In this document: piece after piece, positions 41,517 through 50,832 of the stretch
Layout of the letters: every line of letters begins with the position of its first letter
Position numbering within the stretch: the first letter of the stretch is position 1
DNA from: Candidatus Eremiobacterota bacterium
Lineage (GTDB): Bacteria > Vulcanimicrobiota > CADAWZ01 > Ess09-12
DNA length: 64,000 bases
Assembly: GCA_031082125.1 (NCBI GenBank)
Contig: JAVHLM010000027.1
Coordinates: 1-64,000 of the forward strand
Reading direction: 5' to 3'
Notes under the pieces: generated by a model
Database searches by the model: none
What the model was told of the DNA's origin: nothing
The model's input: the letters and a program-made list of their open reading frames with translations, nothing else
Made by a program: the position numbers and the translations under genes

Positions 41517-42914
41517 ATGGAACCACCATCCCCATCGCAGGAACAAGCCGCTTCTCCGGGCGAGGGAAGCGTTTCCGATATCCCCGGCGGAGCTGCGCCT
41601 CCCTTGAATGCCCCATGCGCGGAAGATCTCTCGGATTATGCAGTGAGGCTCTTTCAGGAGTACCTCAGGATTGACACGACCAACCCGCCGGGCAGTGAGT
41701 TCCGTGCCGCCCTTTTTTTCAAGAAGGTCTTCGACAGGGAAGGCATGGAAAACCAGGTCTTTGAATATGCCCCCGGCAGAGCCAACTTTTATGCCTGCCT
41801 GAAGGGAGACGGCACAAGGCGCCCTTTTATCCTGTTCAACCACAGCGACGTGGTCCCCTCAGATGAGGCCTGTTGGAGCACCGGACCCTTTTCCGGGGAG
41901 ATAAGGGATGGCTTCATATTTGGCCGTGGCGCCGTAGATATGAAATCAATGGCGATAGTGCAGCTTATGGCGATGCTCAGGCTCAAGCGCCAGGGATTCC
42001 CCTTGAAGAGAGATATCATATTTCTTTCCGTTGCCGATGAAGAGGGCTTCAGCGAAGGTTCTGCCTGGATGGCGAAAAACAAGGGCGGCCTCCTCTCCGG
42101 CGCGGAGTTTCTTCTTGATGAGGTAGGATACATTCATTCCAGGGAAATGGAAGGAAGCAGCGAGGAAGAAGTGCTCTACTACGAGATCGCCACTACCGAA
42201 AAATCCCCGCTCTGGCTCAAGCTTACCGCTCGCGGGACACCGGGGCACGCTTCCACACCCGACCGTGACGGCGCACCCCACAGGCTTGTCAGGGCCCTCG
42301 GCAGGGTGCTTGACTACCGGCCGCCTGCGGTCATCCTCCCGCCCATGAGCAGGTTCTTCAGGGATATGATGAGAGCCGACGCAGACGAGCTCGTGAAGGA
42401 CCCTGAGAAAGCCGCAGAGGTCTTCAATGACCCCATCTATCATGCCATGACCCACAACACGATAACCCTGACAGAGCTGGAAGGGAGCAAAGCCATCAAC
42501 GTCATACCCGGTGAGGCTTCTGCAAGCCTTGACTGCCGGCTTCTCCCGGGAGAGGACCGCACCCGCTTCGTGGAGAAGGTGAAAGAGCTTGCCGGTGACG
42601 AGCACATTGACGTGACAGTCCTTTTTTCCTACGAGGCAAATGCTTCAAGCCCTGATTCTGCGCTTGTCCGGGCCGTGGAGCGGTCGGCAAAGAAGCTTGA
42701 TCCTGCAGTCATCGTCACCACCACGGTATCTCCTTATTGCGATGACAGCCACTTCTTCAGGGAGCTGGGGATAGAATGTTATGGCTTTGCGCCAATCCAG
42801 TTCACCAGCGAGGAGATGGCAAGTGCCCATGGCAACGACGAGCGCATGAAAGTGTGCAAAATCGCCCCGGCGACAGCTCTCATGGTCGATATCATTGAAG
42901 AGCTCAACCGGTGA
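41517..42914 (+). CDS. M20-family zinc metallopeptidase (intact copy)
   Basis: 465 residues of the ArgE/DapE/CPG2 type. NHSDVVPSDE and FGRGAVDMKS supply metal His and Asp, LSVADEEGFSEGSAWMAKNK the catalytic Glu pair, then the dimerisation domain (TARGTPGHASTPDRDGAPHR). HGNDERM is the last metal His. These enzymes hydrolyse acyl-amino acids or dipeptides. CAGGAG lies five bases before the ATG at 41517. A Pro/Ser-rich ~30-residue N-terminal extension is unusual and cytoplasmic-looking. One half copy (36508) and one 5' scrap (33520) exist. Confidence 0.92.
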   Translation: MEPPSPSQEQAASPGEGSVSDIPGGAAPPLNAPCAEDLSDYAVRLFQEYLRIDTTNPPGSEFRAALFFKKVFDREGMENQVFEYAPGRANFYACLKGDGTRRPFILFNHSDVVPSDEACWSTGPFSGEIRDGFIFGRGAVDMKSMAIVQLMAMLRLKRQGFPLKRDIIFLSVADEEGFSEGSAWMAKNKGGLLSGAEFLLDEVGYIHSREMEGSSEEEVLYYEIATTEKSPLWLKLTARGTPGHASTPDRDGAPHRLVRALGRVLDYRPPAVILPPMSRFFRDMMRADADELVKDPEKAAEVFNDPIYHAMTHNTITLTELEGSKAINVIPGEASASLDCRLLPGEDRTRFVEKVKELAGDEHIDVTVLFSYEANASSPDSALVRAVERSAKKLDPAVIVTTTVSPYCDDSHFFRELGIECYGFAPIQFTSEEMASAHGNDERMKVCKIAPATALMVDIIEELNR

Positions 42915-42917
42915 GGA

Positions 42918-43065
42918 GAGCCGGGGAGAGCCTGCCGGAGCTCATCGACGGTTGTGAAGCTCCCCAGGACCCACTTGTTGAAATCGTTGAAGCTGAGAAC
43001 ATTCCGGTCACGGTCCGTCACCCCGGGAAACTCGGTGAAGCCAGGCAGAAAGAGAGCCTCGAGGG
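42918..43065 (-). pseudogene. Fragment of a choloylglycine/penicillin-acylase-type hydrolase
   Basis: The minus strand reads LEALFLPGFTEFPGVTDRDR, then NVLSFNDFNKWVLGSFTTVD and ELRQALPG. L.LPG......LS...W.LG...TVDE...AL is typical of the mid-N-terminal part of linear amide C-N hydrolases (peptidase family C59). No catalytic Cys start or C-terminus is present. Confidence 0.55.
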
Positions 43066-43069
43066 ATCA

Positions 43070-43130
43070 AAGGTCCTTGAATGCCGCTTCCATGCACCAG
43101 AAGCACCCTGCTGCGAAAAAATACAGGCCG
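43070..43130 (+). pseudogene. Patch of msrAB and ankyrin-lipoprotein sequence
   Basis: 43070-43118 copies 2190-2238 (the MsrA active-site region, two mismatches). At GCGAAAA it switches to 43113-43130, identical to 16660-16677 of the small ankyrin lipoprotein. Confidence 0.8.
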
Positions 43131-43146
43131 CGTGTTCCCTCCCTTC

Positions 43147-45420
43147 CTATTGATTAAGCTGCCGCCCGATGGTGAAGATCAGCGAGTGAGGATCGCCGCT
43201 GTTCTTTATATCACCGGAGAGCTCCCAGAACATGATGCCTCCCAGTCCCCTGCTTTTTATCAGGCTTATTTTTCCTGAGAGCGATTCGGTATCCTCGTAA
43301 GTGACGAACATTCCGCCGCCGGCCCTGCCGCTCAGGTTCTTCCCGTAAAGCCATGGAGCATTCGCCGCGCTGTCCCAGTAACGGGTATAGTCTGAAGAAG
43401 CCTCCAGGAGCTGGTGAATTCTCCAGTAATCAAGCATGCCCGCCTCCCAGTTTCCCGGCGTGTTCGTCGCGGGCAGGGAAGGTCCCGGCTGGAAGAGGCC
43501 GTTACCGGCCGCTGCCACACCCTCCCATGCGCGCCCGTAGAAAGGCACGCCCAGGCCGAGCTTTTCCGCCGGTACACCACCTGAAAGGTAAGCGCTCACC
43601 GTCCACGTGGTGTTGAGCTCGTGGCGCCCGGCCGAGGGATCTTGAGGGTTCATCGAGAGGGGGCTGTGGTGGTTGGTCACGTTTTCCCATCCCCCGTGGA
43701 AATCATAGGTCATGACGTTGATGAAGTCAACGGCGCGGGCAAGCCCGGGGAGGTCGAGATTCGCAATATTGGCCGACCCTGCCGGAGCGGCGAAGGAGAG
43801 GAGGTAGTGCCTCCCGTCAAGGGCGCCCCGGGCGTCAAGCTGCGCCCTCAGCTCCTCCATCAGGAGGATGAAGGAGGCTCTGTCGGAAGCGGCGGGGTAT
43901 TCCCAGTCAATGTCGATGCCGTCAAAGTCATGGCGCTTCATGAGGCTCACGCACGACGAGGCGAAGGCTTTCCTCGACGAGTCGGCCCGGGCCACGGGGG
44001 GGAAGAGATAGCTGAGGGTCCAGCCGCCGACCGACATCATGGTCTTCACGTGGGGATGGATTTTCTTGAGCTGGCGGAGCCTTCCCAGGTTTCCAGCCTC
44101 TCCTTGTGCCGATTCATCCCATGTCTGGTCTGGAAACCCTTTGTCCTGGGCCCCGGTGAAGACTTTCTGAGTGTCGGCCCATGGATCGAAGAGCTGGACG
44201 GTGCTGCCTGCGGGGTCAATGGTGAAGAAGGCGTAATTGATATGGGTGACGCTGTCGGCGGGGATATCGGTCACCTGGTAGTTCCGGTCGTAGATTCCCC
44301 ATGACACGAAGTAGGCAACGGCGCGTTTCCCTCCCGCGGAAGGGGGTGCCGTGGGAGAAGGCGATGGCGCAGGTGACGGCGCAGGTGACGGCGTGGCTGT
44401 CGGAGAAGGAACAGGCGATGGAGTGGCTGTCGGAGATGGCACAGGTGCAGGCGAAGGAGCGGGCGTTGGTGAGGGCTGCACTGCTCCACCATTTATGGTC
44501 ACGTGGGATGGAGGGAGCGATACATTGCCGGGGCTCCCGCAGAATCCAAAGGAGAGGCTTGCGCCGGGGGCGATGCTCCTGTTGTAGGAGAGGGCTGCAA
44601 TCCTGTAATGAGCTCCCGTGCGGGAGACCACGGCGGCATCCCAGATGCTGCCGATGCTCCTGTCAAAGTCGAATTCGCAGGACCAGTCGGCAAGGGCGGA
44701 GCTCCCGTGGTTGGTGATGGTGACGCTCCCCGTGAAGCCGCTCCCCCAGTCGCTGGTCGTTTCATACCTGAATGAGGCCTGAGCCGGAGGGGAAGAAGAG
44801 GACGTGGGAGTCGGCGACGGCGCAGGCGTCACGGTAGGCGTCGCGGTAGGCGTCGCGGTGGTTGTAGCGGTAGGTGTCGCGGTAGGTGCCGGCGAAGGCA
44901 CCTCGCCGGTGAGCCTGCAGTTTTCAGGCTTTGAAGTCACCCTCCCCGGTGAGCCGTTGAATCCGAAGCTCACGCTCTTCCCCGCATCTATCCAGGAGTT
45001 CCATGACTCGCCCTTCAGCACGTAGCTCGAGCCGCTCCTGCTCACGATGCCTGCGCACCATATGCTGTCAATGGAGCGGTCAAAGGTGCACGCGAGCCTC
45101 CAGTTGCTGATCCTGGTTTTCCCGAGGTTTTTTATGGTCACTTCTCCGGTGAAGCCGCTTCCCCAGTCGCTCGTCACCTTGAATATCACCGAATAATCCG
45201 TTGAGGGGATTTCGCTCATGACGGCTTGTGCCCCCCGCATGGAGAGCTCAGGCGTCGCTGCCGTGCTTTTTCCCTGAGAGGCTCCCGCCTGCGGGCTCCC
45301 CTGGCTCCAGTCTCCCGGGCCGCCGCTTCCGCATCCCCACGTGAGACAGAGCACTGCAGAGAGCGCCACGGCCAGGAGCAGCGCCGCGGAAGCAGAAAAG
45401 GAAGAGCTATGCCTTGTCAT
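43147..45420 (-). CDS. GH18 chitinase lipoprotein with two CBM2 modules
   Basis: 757 residues. Exported, probably lipid-anchored (TWGC, Cys30). Two CBM2-type carbohydrate-binding modules (about residues 70-175 and 215-320: TSDWGSGFTGEVTIKNLGKT, TSDWGSGFTGSVTITNHGSS) carry the W residues of the binding face. Pro/Thr/Ser linkers separate them. The GH18 barrel follows (KRAVAYFVSWGIYDRNYQVT), with the catalytic FDGIDIDWEYP, MTYDFHGGW, and GIMFWELSGD at the end. It should cut chitin or related GlcNAc polymers. AAGAAGG precedes the ATG at 45420. Confidence 0.93.
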   Translation of the reverse strand: MTRHSSSFSASAALLLAVALSAVLCLTWGCGSGGPGDWSQGSPQAGASQGKSTAATPELSMRGAQAVMSEIPSTDYSVIFKVTSDWGSGFTGEVTIKNLGKTRISNWRLACTFDRSIDSIWCAGIVSRSGSSYVLKGESWNSWIDAGKSVSFGFNGSPGRVTSKPENCRLTGEVPSPAPTATPTATTTATPTATPTVTPAPSPTPTSSSSPPAQASFRYETTSDWGSGFTGSVTITNHGSSALADWSCEFDFDRSIGSIWDAAVVSRTGAHYRIAALSYNRSIAPGASLSFGFCGSPGNVSLPPSHVTINGGAVQPSPTPAPSPAPVPSPTATPSPVPSPTATPSPAPSPAPSPSPTAPPSAGGKRAVAYFVSWGIYDRNYQVTDIPADSVTHINYAFFTIDPAGSTVQLFDPWADTQKVFTGAQDKGFPDQTWDESAQGEAGNLGRLRQLKKIHPHVKTMMSVGGWTLSYLFPPVARADSSRKAFASSCVSLMKRHDFDGIDIDWEYPAASDRASFILLMEELRAQLDARGALDGRHYLLSFAAPAGSANIANLDLPGLARAVDFINVMTYDFHGGWENVTNHHSPLSMNPQDPSAGRHELNTTWTVSAYLSGGVPAEKLGLGVPFYGRAWEGVAAAGNGLFQPGPSLPATNTPGNWEAGMLDYWRIHQLLEASSDYTRYWDSAANAPWLYGKNLSGRAGGGMFVTYEDTESLSGKISLIKSRGLGGIMFWELSGDIKNSGDPHSLIFTIGRQLNQ

Positions 45421-45781
45421 TCTATCGCCTTCTTTCTTAAAACATGGGAAGAAGAGAAACCGTGCACTCTCATTATAGCCGTTATATCGCCCTGCCGCAC
45501 CATTCCTGCGGCCTATCGCCCTCATCGCGGGGGGACTATCTTCCGGTAGTTCAAACGCGCACCTCACCGGATCTTCACATGGGTAATCTTATGAGCTGGC
45601 ATGACCCAGGGCTTTACTCTAGACCCCTGTGCCGATATCCCTCCCTTTTCCCCCGCCCTCCGCAGGTCCTGTCGTAAAAAAACTCCCTGAATAACAGGAT
45701 TCTAGGTTACGTTAAAATAACTTCATGAAGAGAGGGTTTTGCAGTAATGCCATCCTCTGATTTTCTCAAGGAGGGCCTCAT
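45421..45781. other. Divergent intergenic region
   Basis: Between the chitinase and glucanase genes, transcribed apart. No firm promoter could be picked; an AT-rich stretch at about 45707-45730 may hold one for the plus strand. Confidence 0.4.
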
Positions 45782-48055
45782 ATGAACCACCACTCCCAAG
45801 GCAAGGCAATAGTGATACTCTTCGCGGCGCTCATCCTTCTCTTCACCACTGCAGGGTGCGGCACCTCGACTTCAGGCGACTCGGCGTTCTTCTGGGGAAA
45901 CGGCTCCACCACGGCCGCGACCTCCACGGTGAGCGGAAAAATAGTCAGTCCCTTCACCCTGCAGCCCTTGCAGGGAGTGAGCTGCACCCTCGAGGCCGTC
46001 TCGGGGAGCTCATACTCCGCCTCTACCGCCCTTACCGATTCCCAGGGAGCCTATTCCTTCTCCGGCGTGCCTTCCGGAAGCTACCGCCTCACCACGAAGA
46101 AGGAGGGCAATATCACCGATGCCATGTATTTCACCGTGACTCAGGACATGGTCATCAACGTCATCAGCATGAAAAATGACGAATGGATGGCCGTGATGGG
46201 CACCGATCATCCCTATGACGCCACCATGGCCTACGTGAGCGCCGTCATCGATTCCACCGGGGGGGGAACGCTTCCCATACCGTCTTCCGCAGCCTCGAAA
46301 GAGGCCGGCAGGGATAAAGTGCTTGTGGATCTCTTCTCCGCCGGCAAGGCGAAAGGCTCGGGGTACCAGTCCCGCAGCTACATGGACGCTCAGGGCAAAG
46401 CTGACTGGAATGCCACCTCCACTTCCACGAGAGGGACGGCGCTCTTTTACAAGGTCAAGCCGGCCGATACCTACACCATGACCGCCGTGAAGGCGGGAAA
46501 GACCATCAAGAGCGTCACCGTCACCACCCCCGCCCAGGGGCAGGTCACCAATTACCTGATGACTCAGCAGGACGGCGGCTCGGGCCTCCCCATCACCATA
46601 AGTAACCAGTCCGGCACTACGGCATATGTCTTCTTTACAGGAACTTCCGTATCGGTTGATCCCCCGGCCACAGACTGCGCCCACAGTGTATCCATCGCAT
46701 CCAATTCTTCACAGGTATTCAACCTCGCTTCAATAAGTGCCGGGCGCATCTATGTATCCTATGGCCAGGCCCTTTCCACCGATTCTCCGGACGGGGCAAA
46801 TTCAGGCGATCCCGATTATAATACGCGCTTTGACAAGGTGGAGATCACCTATACTCCCACCAGCGTGGCGGGGAATTTTACCGGCACTGCCGATCTCACG
46901 GCCGTTGACTTTTTTGCCATACCTTTCGTGCTCCAGACCTCGATACAGGGAACGACAATCACGCAGCTCTCCCTCGCACAGGGTCAGACGGCCACCACCC
47001 TCAATGCCGCTCTCGCGAACCTCGCACCGTCAGCCGTCGTCACGAATCCCGCGACCAGCACTACAGTAAGGATCCTCTCTCCTTCCAAGTGCCCTGCGCC
47101 ATACCAGACATTCGACAGCCTCCTTAACTCCATGAACGCCTCGACGTCCTTCACTATTTCCGGCACCTACTACGGAACGCAATCCAGTAACTACAGCTTC
47201 ACAGGGAGTGTCCAGGGCAGTGGCAAGAGCGGAACCATCGCTCTTCAGGATGCCAATTCCAATAACCTGACGATTGCCATGAGCAGCCTCATGTATGACC
47301 AGACTGACCTGATCAATCACAACGGGATATACACCTGCAACGGCTCGTTCACGGCGAACGGCGCCACGGAGCAGGTCTCCGCCAACGATGTGTTTGCGGC
47401 GGTGTACAGGGATCTGGTGACCGGCTTCAACCTGGGCTTTGTGACCGCAGGAAGCAACCAGAGCTCGGGCTGGTGGTCCCAGGCTCCCTTTCAGTCAGGC
47501 ACCACTTACAATCAATACGCCCAGGTCATCAGCACTTACTATCCCGGGGCATACGGCTTTCCCTTCAGCGACAGATACAAATCAGTGCTTGCAAGCCTGG
47601 GAAGCTCCAACAACTGCGGAGTTGACGGGATGACCATCACGATCCTCGGCGATACCGCCTCTCCTCCCTCTTTCAGTTACAGCGGCACCGTCGATCCCCA
47701 GAGCGGATCCGGACCGACATTCACCATAAGCATCACTACCGCGCAGAGTATCCTCAATATCCCCTACACATTCGACCAGCAGGCGTACCAGGGAGGGCTC
47801 ACCTATACATTTCCGTCCACGCAGGTGAGCTACGGCCCTCAGGCGCCGAATTCCGCTGAAGTAACCAGCATACCTACAACGAACGGGCTCAATATCTATA
47901 ACCTCGTGTTCAGCCAGATGTACTCGTACCAGGTGCTTGTCTATGTGGCGAACAACCAGATTCAATGGGCCACTATCGCGGGAGGCGGGAACTCCACCTG
48001 GAGCCCGGGGAGCGGGGGAGGCGGAGTCCTCTTTATCGGAGGCGTGCTCGATTAG
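45782..48055 (+). CDS. GH64/thaumatin-like beta-1,3-glucanase lipoprotein
   Basis: 757 residues. Lipoprotein signal (TAGC, Cys26), a carboxypeptidase-regulatory-like beta sandwich (about residues 48-125: SGKIVSPFTLQPLQGVSCTL), a spacer domain, then a GH64-like part. The last shows LPITISNQSGTTAYVFFTGT, GRIYVSYGQAL, YNTRFDKVEITY, LTAVDFFAIPF, NDVFAAVYRDLVTGFNLGFV and YNQYAQVISTYYPGAYGFPF. GH64 enzymes release laminari-oligosaccharides from beta-1,3-glucan. AAGGAGG lies seven bases before the ATG. With the chitinase next door it suggests attack on fungal or algal walls. Confidence 0.78.
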   Translation: MNHHSQGKAIVILFAALILLFTTAGCGTSTSGDSAFFWGNGSTTAATSTVSGKIVSPFTLQPLQGVSCTLEAVSGSSYSASTALTDSQGAYSFSGVPSGSYRLTTKKEGNITDAMYFTVTQDMVINVISMKNDEWMAVMGTDHPYDATMAYVSAVIDSTGGGTLPIPSSAASKEAGRDKVLVDLFSAGKAKGSGYQSRSYMDAQGKADWNATSTSTRGTALFYKVKPADTYTMTAVKAGKTIKSVTVTTPAQGQVTNYLMTQQDGGSGLPITISNQSGTTAYVFFTGTSVSVDPPATDCAHSVSIASNSSQVFNLASISAGRIYVSYGQALSTDSPDGANSGDPDYNTRFDKVEITYTPTSVAGNFTGTADLTAVDFFAIPFVLQTSIQGTTITQLSLAQGQTATTLNAALANLAPSAVVTNPATSTTVRILSPSKCPAPYQTFDSLLNSMNASTSFTISGTYYGTQSSNYSFTGSVQGSGKSGTIALQDANSNNLTIAMSSLMYDQTDLINHNGIYTCNGSFTANGATEQVSANDVFAAVYRDLVTGFNLGFVTAGSNQSSGWWSQAPFQSGTTYNQYAQVISTYYPGAYGFPFSDRYKSVLASLGSSNNCGVDGMTITILGDTASPPSFSYSGTVDPQSGSGPTFTISITTAQSILNIPYTFDQQAYQGGLTYTFPSTQVSYGPQAPNSAEVTSIPTTNGLNIYNLVFSQMYSYQVLVYVANNQIQWATIAGGGNSTWSPGSGGGGVLFIGGVLD

Positions 48056-48166
48056 CTCCCCTGCTCTCACTCCAGGGTGGTTGCATTGCCCGGATGCGGG
48101 AGGCCCTGGCCCTGAGTTCCTGAACATGCGGCTTTGCACGATCATCACGAACACAGGGAGGTCTCC

Positions 48167-48268
48167 ATATACCGCAAATTCGCTCTTGGCATCATGGTGA
48201 TGACCTTGCTGATCACCCTGGCAGGCTGCGGGTCGGGTGACGGATCGTCTTCATCCTTCACCAGCTAA
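48167..48268 (+). CDS. Tiny lipoprotein-signal peptide with an ATA at the start position
   Basis: GGGAGGT is placed five bases before ATA, which opens YRKFALGIMVMTLLITLAGC then GSGDGSSSSFTS and a stop (33 codons). The lipobox LAGC is clear, but the mature part is only 13 residues. ATG at 48194 is internal to the signal. Either a real micro-lipoprotein with a rare start, or, more likely, the truncated 5' end of a larger lipoprotein whose ATG mutated to ATA. Confidence 0.4.
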   Translation: MYRKFALGIMVMTLLITLAGCGSGDGSSSSFTS

Positions 48269-48317
48269 GGACCCATCGCAGGCAGGCCGGCAAAAGGGAC
48301 CGGCCGCAAAATGACCA

Positions 48318-50564
48318 TCAGCGGCCTCTCCCGCCGCGGGGGAAGATGATGGTGAGGCCGTGAGGAGCCGTGCCCCTGATGACAAGGTGGCCTTCGTGGA
48401 GGCACCGCAGGTGGTGGGCCCTGCAGAGGGTGATGAGATTGCTCTCGATGGTGGGGCCGCCGTGGGAGCGGTATCTGATATGATGGCCGTGGAGGTTGCG
48501 CCGGCAACGGCAGCCGGGAGCCTGGCACTGGTAGCGGTCCCTGGCAAGTACGCGGCTGTGGAGATTTCTTTTTTCGGGGTGGTCCCAGGCGGCGAGGAAA
48601 GTGTCGAGGAGGGCCTCGATGAAGAGGGCGAGGTCCTGCCCGCCATCAGTGGCTTCTTCCGTCCTGCCGGCTTCCCAGAGCCTCACGGCGTGGTTCCAGA
48701 GAGGGATGAGATCCCTTTTCAGGAAGAAGCGGATGAGGGCACCCCTGTCTGGAGGGTTTGATCCAAAGGTCCCCTCTTTTGAGGGCTCTCCCGAGAGGAT
48801 TGACAGGATCTCGGGGAGCTCGGGGTGCTCCCCGCCCCCGGTGACCTGCCAGATGACGGCGGGATTCTCCCCCCATGTAGACAATGAGCCTCCTTCCAAA
48901 GTTTTCTGCTGTGCACATTTTTGGACTGCGGTGTCCAAACCCATATCCCCATTGGGTTCCGTGCCATTTGATGCAGGAGCGTGGACCCTCTTGACGGACC
49001 TCCCCGTGACGGCCACCTCGAAGGCCTCGGGATGGATGTCCCACTTTTTATGGACCGCCCTCTTCGCGAAGCAGAGGAACGCCTCGACGGCCTGGATGAG
49101 AGTGGCCACCGGCACCTCCTGGGCGTAGGAGAGCCACGCCCCCTTGACGCGGGTCCCCTCGTTAAAGACCTTCGAGAGATGCCTCGCCTGCTCGGGGGTG
49201 AGCTTTCCCCCCTGCACAAGGTCGAGCATGTCGGGATACTCCAGATAACTCCTTTCCATTTTGATGAGGGAATAGGCGGTGCTGCGGGACATCCCCAGGC
49301 GCTCCCTGGTGTAATGCCCCAGGCTCAGGAAGAGCATATCTTTATAGAGGCCGAAATTGTTGAGGGTGCGAAGGAGCCTCCCCTGGTAGAAGGAGAGGGA
49401 GTGGCGCAGCGTCGCCATCTTCCGAAGCCGTGCGACCGTCTCGAAGGGATCGGCGGGAGGGCGCACCAGGGTGCCGTCAGGGGTGACGGCGGTATCGGCA
49501 TCAGACCTGTGGCTCCCTGGAAACTGAAACTCCGGGGGAAGCTCCACCGTGACGGGCTTCCAGGGGAGGAACTCCCAGAGGTGCGACACCTCTTCGAGAT
49601 CCCTGTGGACCTGGCGGGCAAGCTCTTTGTCCCGCTCGCCGAAGGGTGCCTCGTCATCGAGGGAGCCGATTAGCCCCGCCAGGGCGCCAAGGAGAAGAGC
49701 CTTCTCCTCGAAGGCGGGATCAGCGCCGGTCTCCCTTGTGCCGGAAGCATCAGAGTCGTCACGAGAGGGTGCCCCGAGCCCCTCGAGCGGCGCCGAAGCG
49801 ACAAACTCGCCGAGAAGGCCCTCCACGAACGACTCTGAAGGGAGTTCCGCCTCCTCCATCCTGTGGAAGACTTCAAGAGCCCTGTCCCATTTTGCCGCAA
49901 CAGCAAAAGGAACCCGCACGCCCACCGCGAGGCTTCTCTCCTCTTCGTCATCATTCCCGGCGACGAATGCGTTGATGCCGCTCCCCCCGGCGCCGCCTTC
50001 AACATCCCCCGAACCACCCCTTGTGCCGGCCTCCCCGGCACCTGATTTAAAACACTTCACCTCCTCTTCAAGTTCTCTCACGGTGCACTGCATGGCCCTG
50101 GAAAGCCACTCCGCCTCGGTCTCGGGCGCCACGACCTGGAAAAGATACCGCAGCGCGCTTTTGCGCAGAAGCCCCTGTTCAAGAGCCTCCCTGATGAGAG
50201 GGAACTTCTGAAGGGCCTTCGCGTTCCGCATCATCTCATAGCCGCTCCTGGAGGAGATACCCAGCTCTTCCCGCACAAAGTCGGAAACCCGCATATAGCC
50301 GAGCTTCTCGAGCTTCCCGTCAAGGGAGAGAAGGGCTTCCCCGATGAGGAGATCGAGTTTTGTGCCGGCGGAAGAGAGGCACCAGAGGTTCCAGTCCAGG
50401 ACCTCGCCTGTGAGATCGCGGAATATGTGGCGGCAGTTCGAGCGCGAGAGCACCTCGTCGGCGCCGTACGTGACCAGCGGGAGGCCCGGGGCAGCTTTGA
50501 AAACCTGCCCGCCCTCCATGGCGGCCTCGTAGCCGGGATACTCGCGGATCGCGCCGGTATTCAC
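48318..50564 (-). CDS. Large HNH-endonuclease-domain protein, paralog 2
   Basis: 748 residues with a GTG start at 50564 after AAAGGAGG. Same architecture as 20261-22588: two DUF222-like helical units (GYMRVSDFVREELGISSRSG, GHYTRERLGMSRSTAYSLIK) and a C-terminal HNH (CRCRRNLHGHHIRYRSHGGP, then SNLITLCRAHH). Between them lie a Gly-rich insert (residues ~170-195) and variable regions. HNH metal ligands are conserved. Function is unknown; such families are often amplified in genomes without clear phage or IS context. Confidence 0.82.
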   Translation of the reverse strand: MNTGAIREYPGYEAAMEGGQVFKAAPGLPLVTYGADEVLSRSNCRHIFRDLTGEVLDWNLWCLSSAGTKLDLLIGEALLSLDGKLEKLGYMRVSDFVREELGISSRSGYEMMRNAKALQKFPLIREALEQGLLRKSALRYLFQVVAPETEAEWLSRAMQCTVRELEEEVKCFKSGAGEAGTRGGSGDVEGGAGGSGINAFVAGNDDEEERSLAVGVRVPFAVAAKWDRALEVFHRMEEAELPSESFVEGLLGEFVASAPLEGLGAPSRDDSDASGTRETGADPAFEEKALLLGALAGLIGSLDDEAPFGERDKELARQVHRDLEEVSHLWEFLPWKPVTVELPPEFQFPGSHRSDADTAVTPDGTLVRPPADPFETVARLRKMATLRHSLSFYQGRLLRTLNNFGLYKDMLFLSLGHYTRERLGMSRSTAYSLIKMERSYLEYPDMLDLVQGGKLTPEQARHLSKVFNEGTRVKGAWLSYAQEVPVATLIQAVEAFLCFAKRAVHKKWDIHPEAFEVAVTGRSVKRVHAPASNGTEPNGDMGLDTAVQKCAQQKTLEGGSLSTWGENPAVIWQVTGGGEHPELPEILSILSGEPSKEGTFGSNPPDRGALIRFFLKRDLIPLWNHAVRLWEAGRTEEATDGGQDLALFIEALLDTFLAAWDHPEKRNLHSRVLARDRYQCQAPGCRCRRNLHGHHIRYRSHGGPTIESNLITLCRAHHLRCLHEGHLVIRGTAPHGLTIIFPRGGRGR

Positions 50565-50832
50565 AATTATCCTCCTTTCGTCGGTATAGATAAGAAGAAA
50601 CTTATGTATCTCTTATCTCAATTATATCTCATTGTGTAGTAAAAGTCAAAAGAAGTAACTGCCTGAAAGCTTGTGGCTATTGGGATTGAAGGTCGTCGCC
50701 AGGTGGCCGCCAGAGGGCCCGCGAGGCTCTTTGTGCGTTTTTTCCGCCAGGCGGCCCTTAATGGCTCACCAGCGCAGAGAAACGGCCTCCTGCGGCAGGG
50801 CGGGGAGGCGCGGAAGGGAAAGGGGGAACGAA

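Noticed and set aside
43120-43140. CGTGTTCCCTCC match to 2556-2567 as a fourth donor piece
   Set aside because: Only about 12 bases, short enough to occur by chance in GC-rich DNA.
44341-44480. GC-rich tandem-like DNA in the chitinase gene
   Set aside because: It encodes the Pro/Ser/Thr linker between modules; the periodicity follows from the PSPTATPSP peptide and needs no other explanation.
45782-48055. C-terminal VLFIGGVLD as another member of the IIGG-tail family
   Set aside because: The protein has a lipoprotein signal, no PQQ blades, and the motif lacks the preceding acidic stretch and the following KR-LP; similarity is probably fortuitous.
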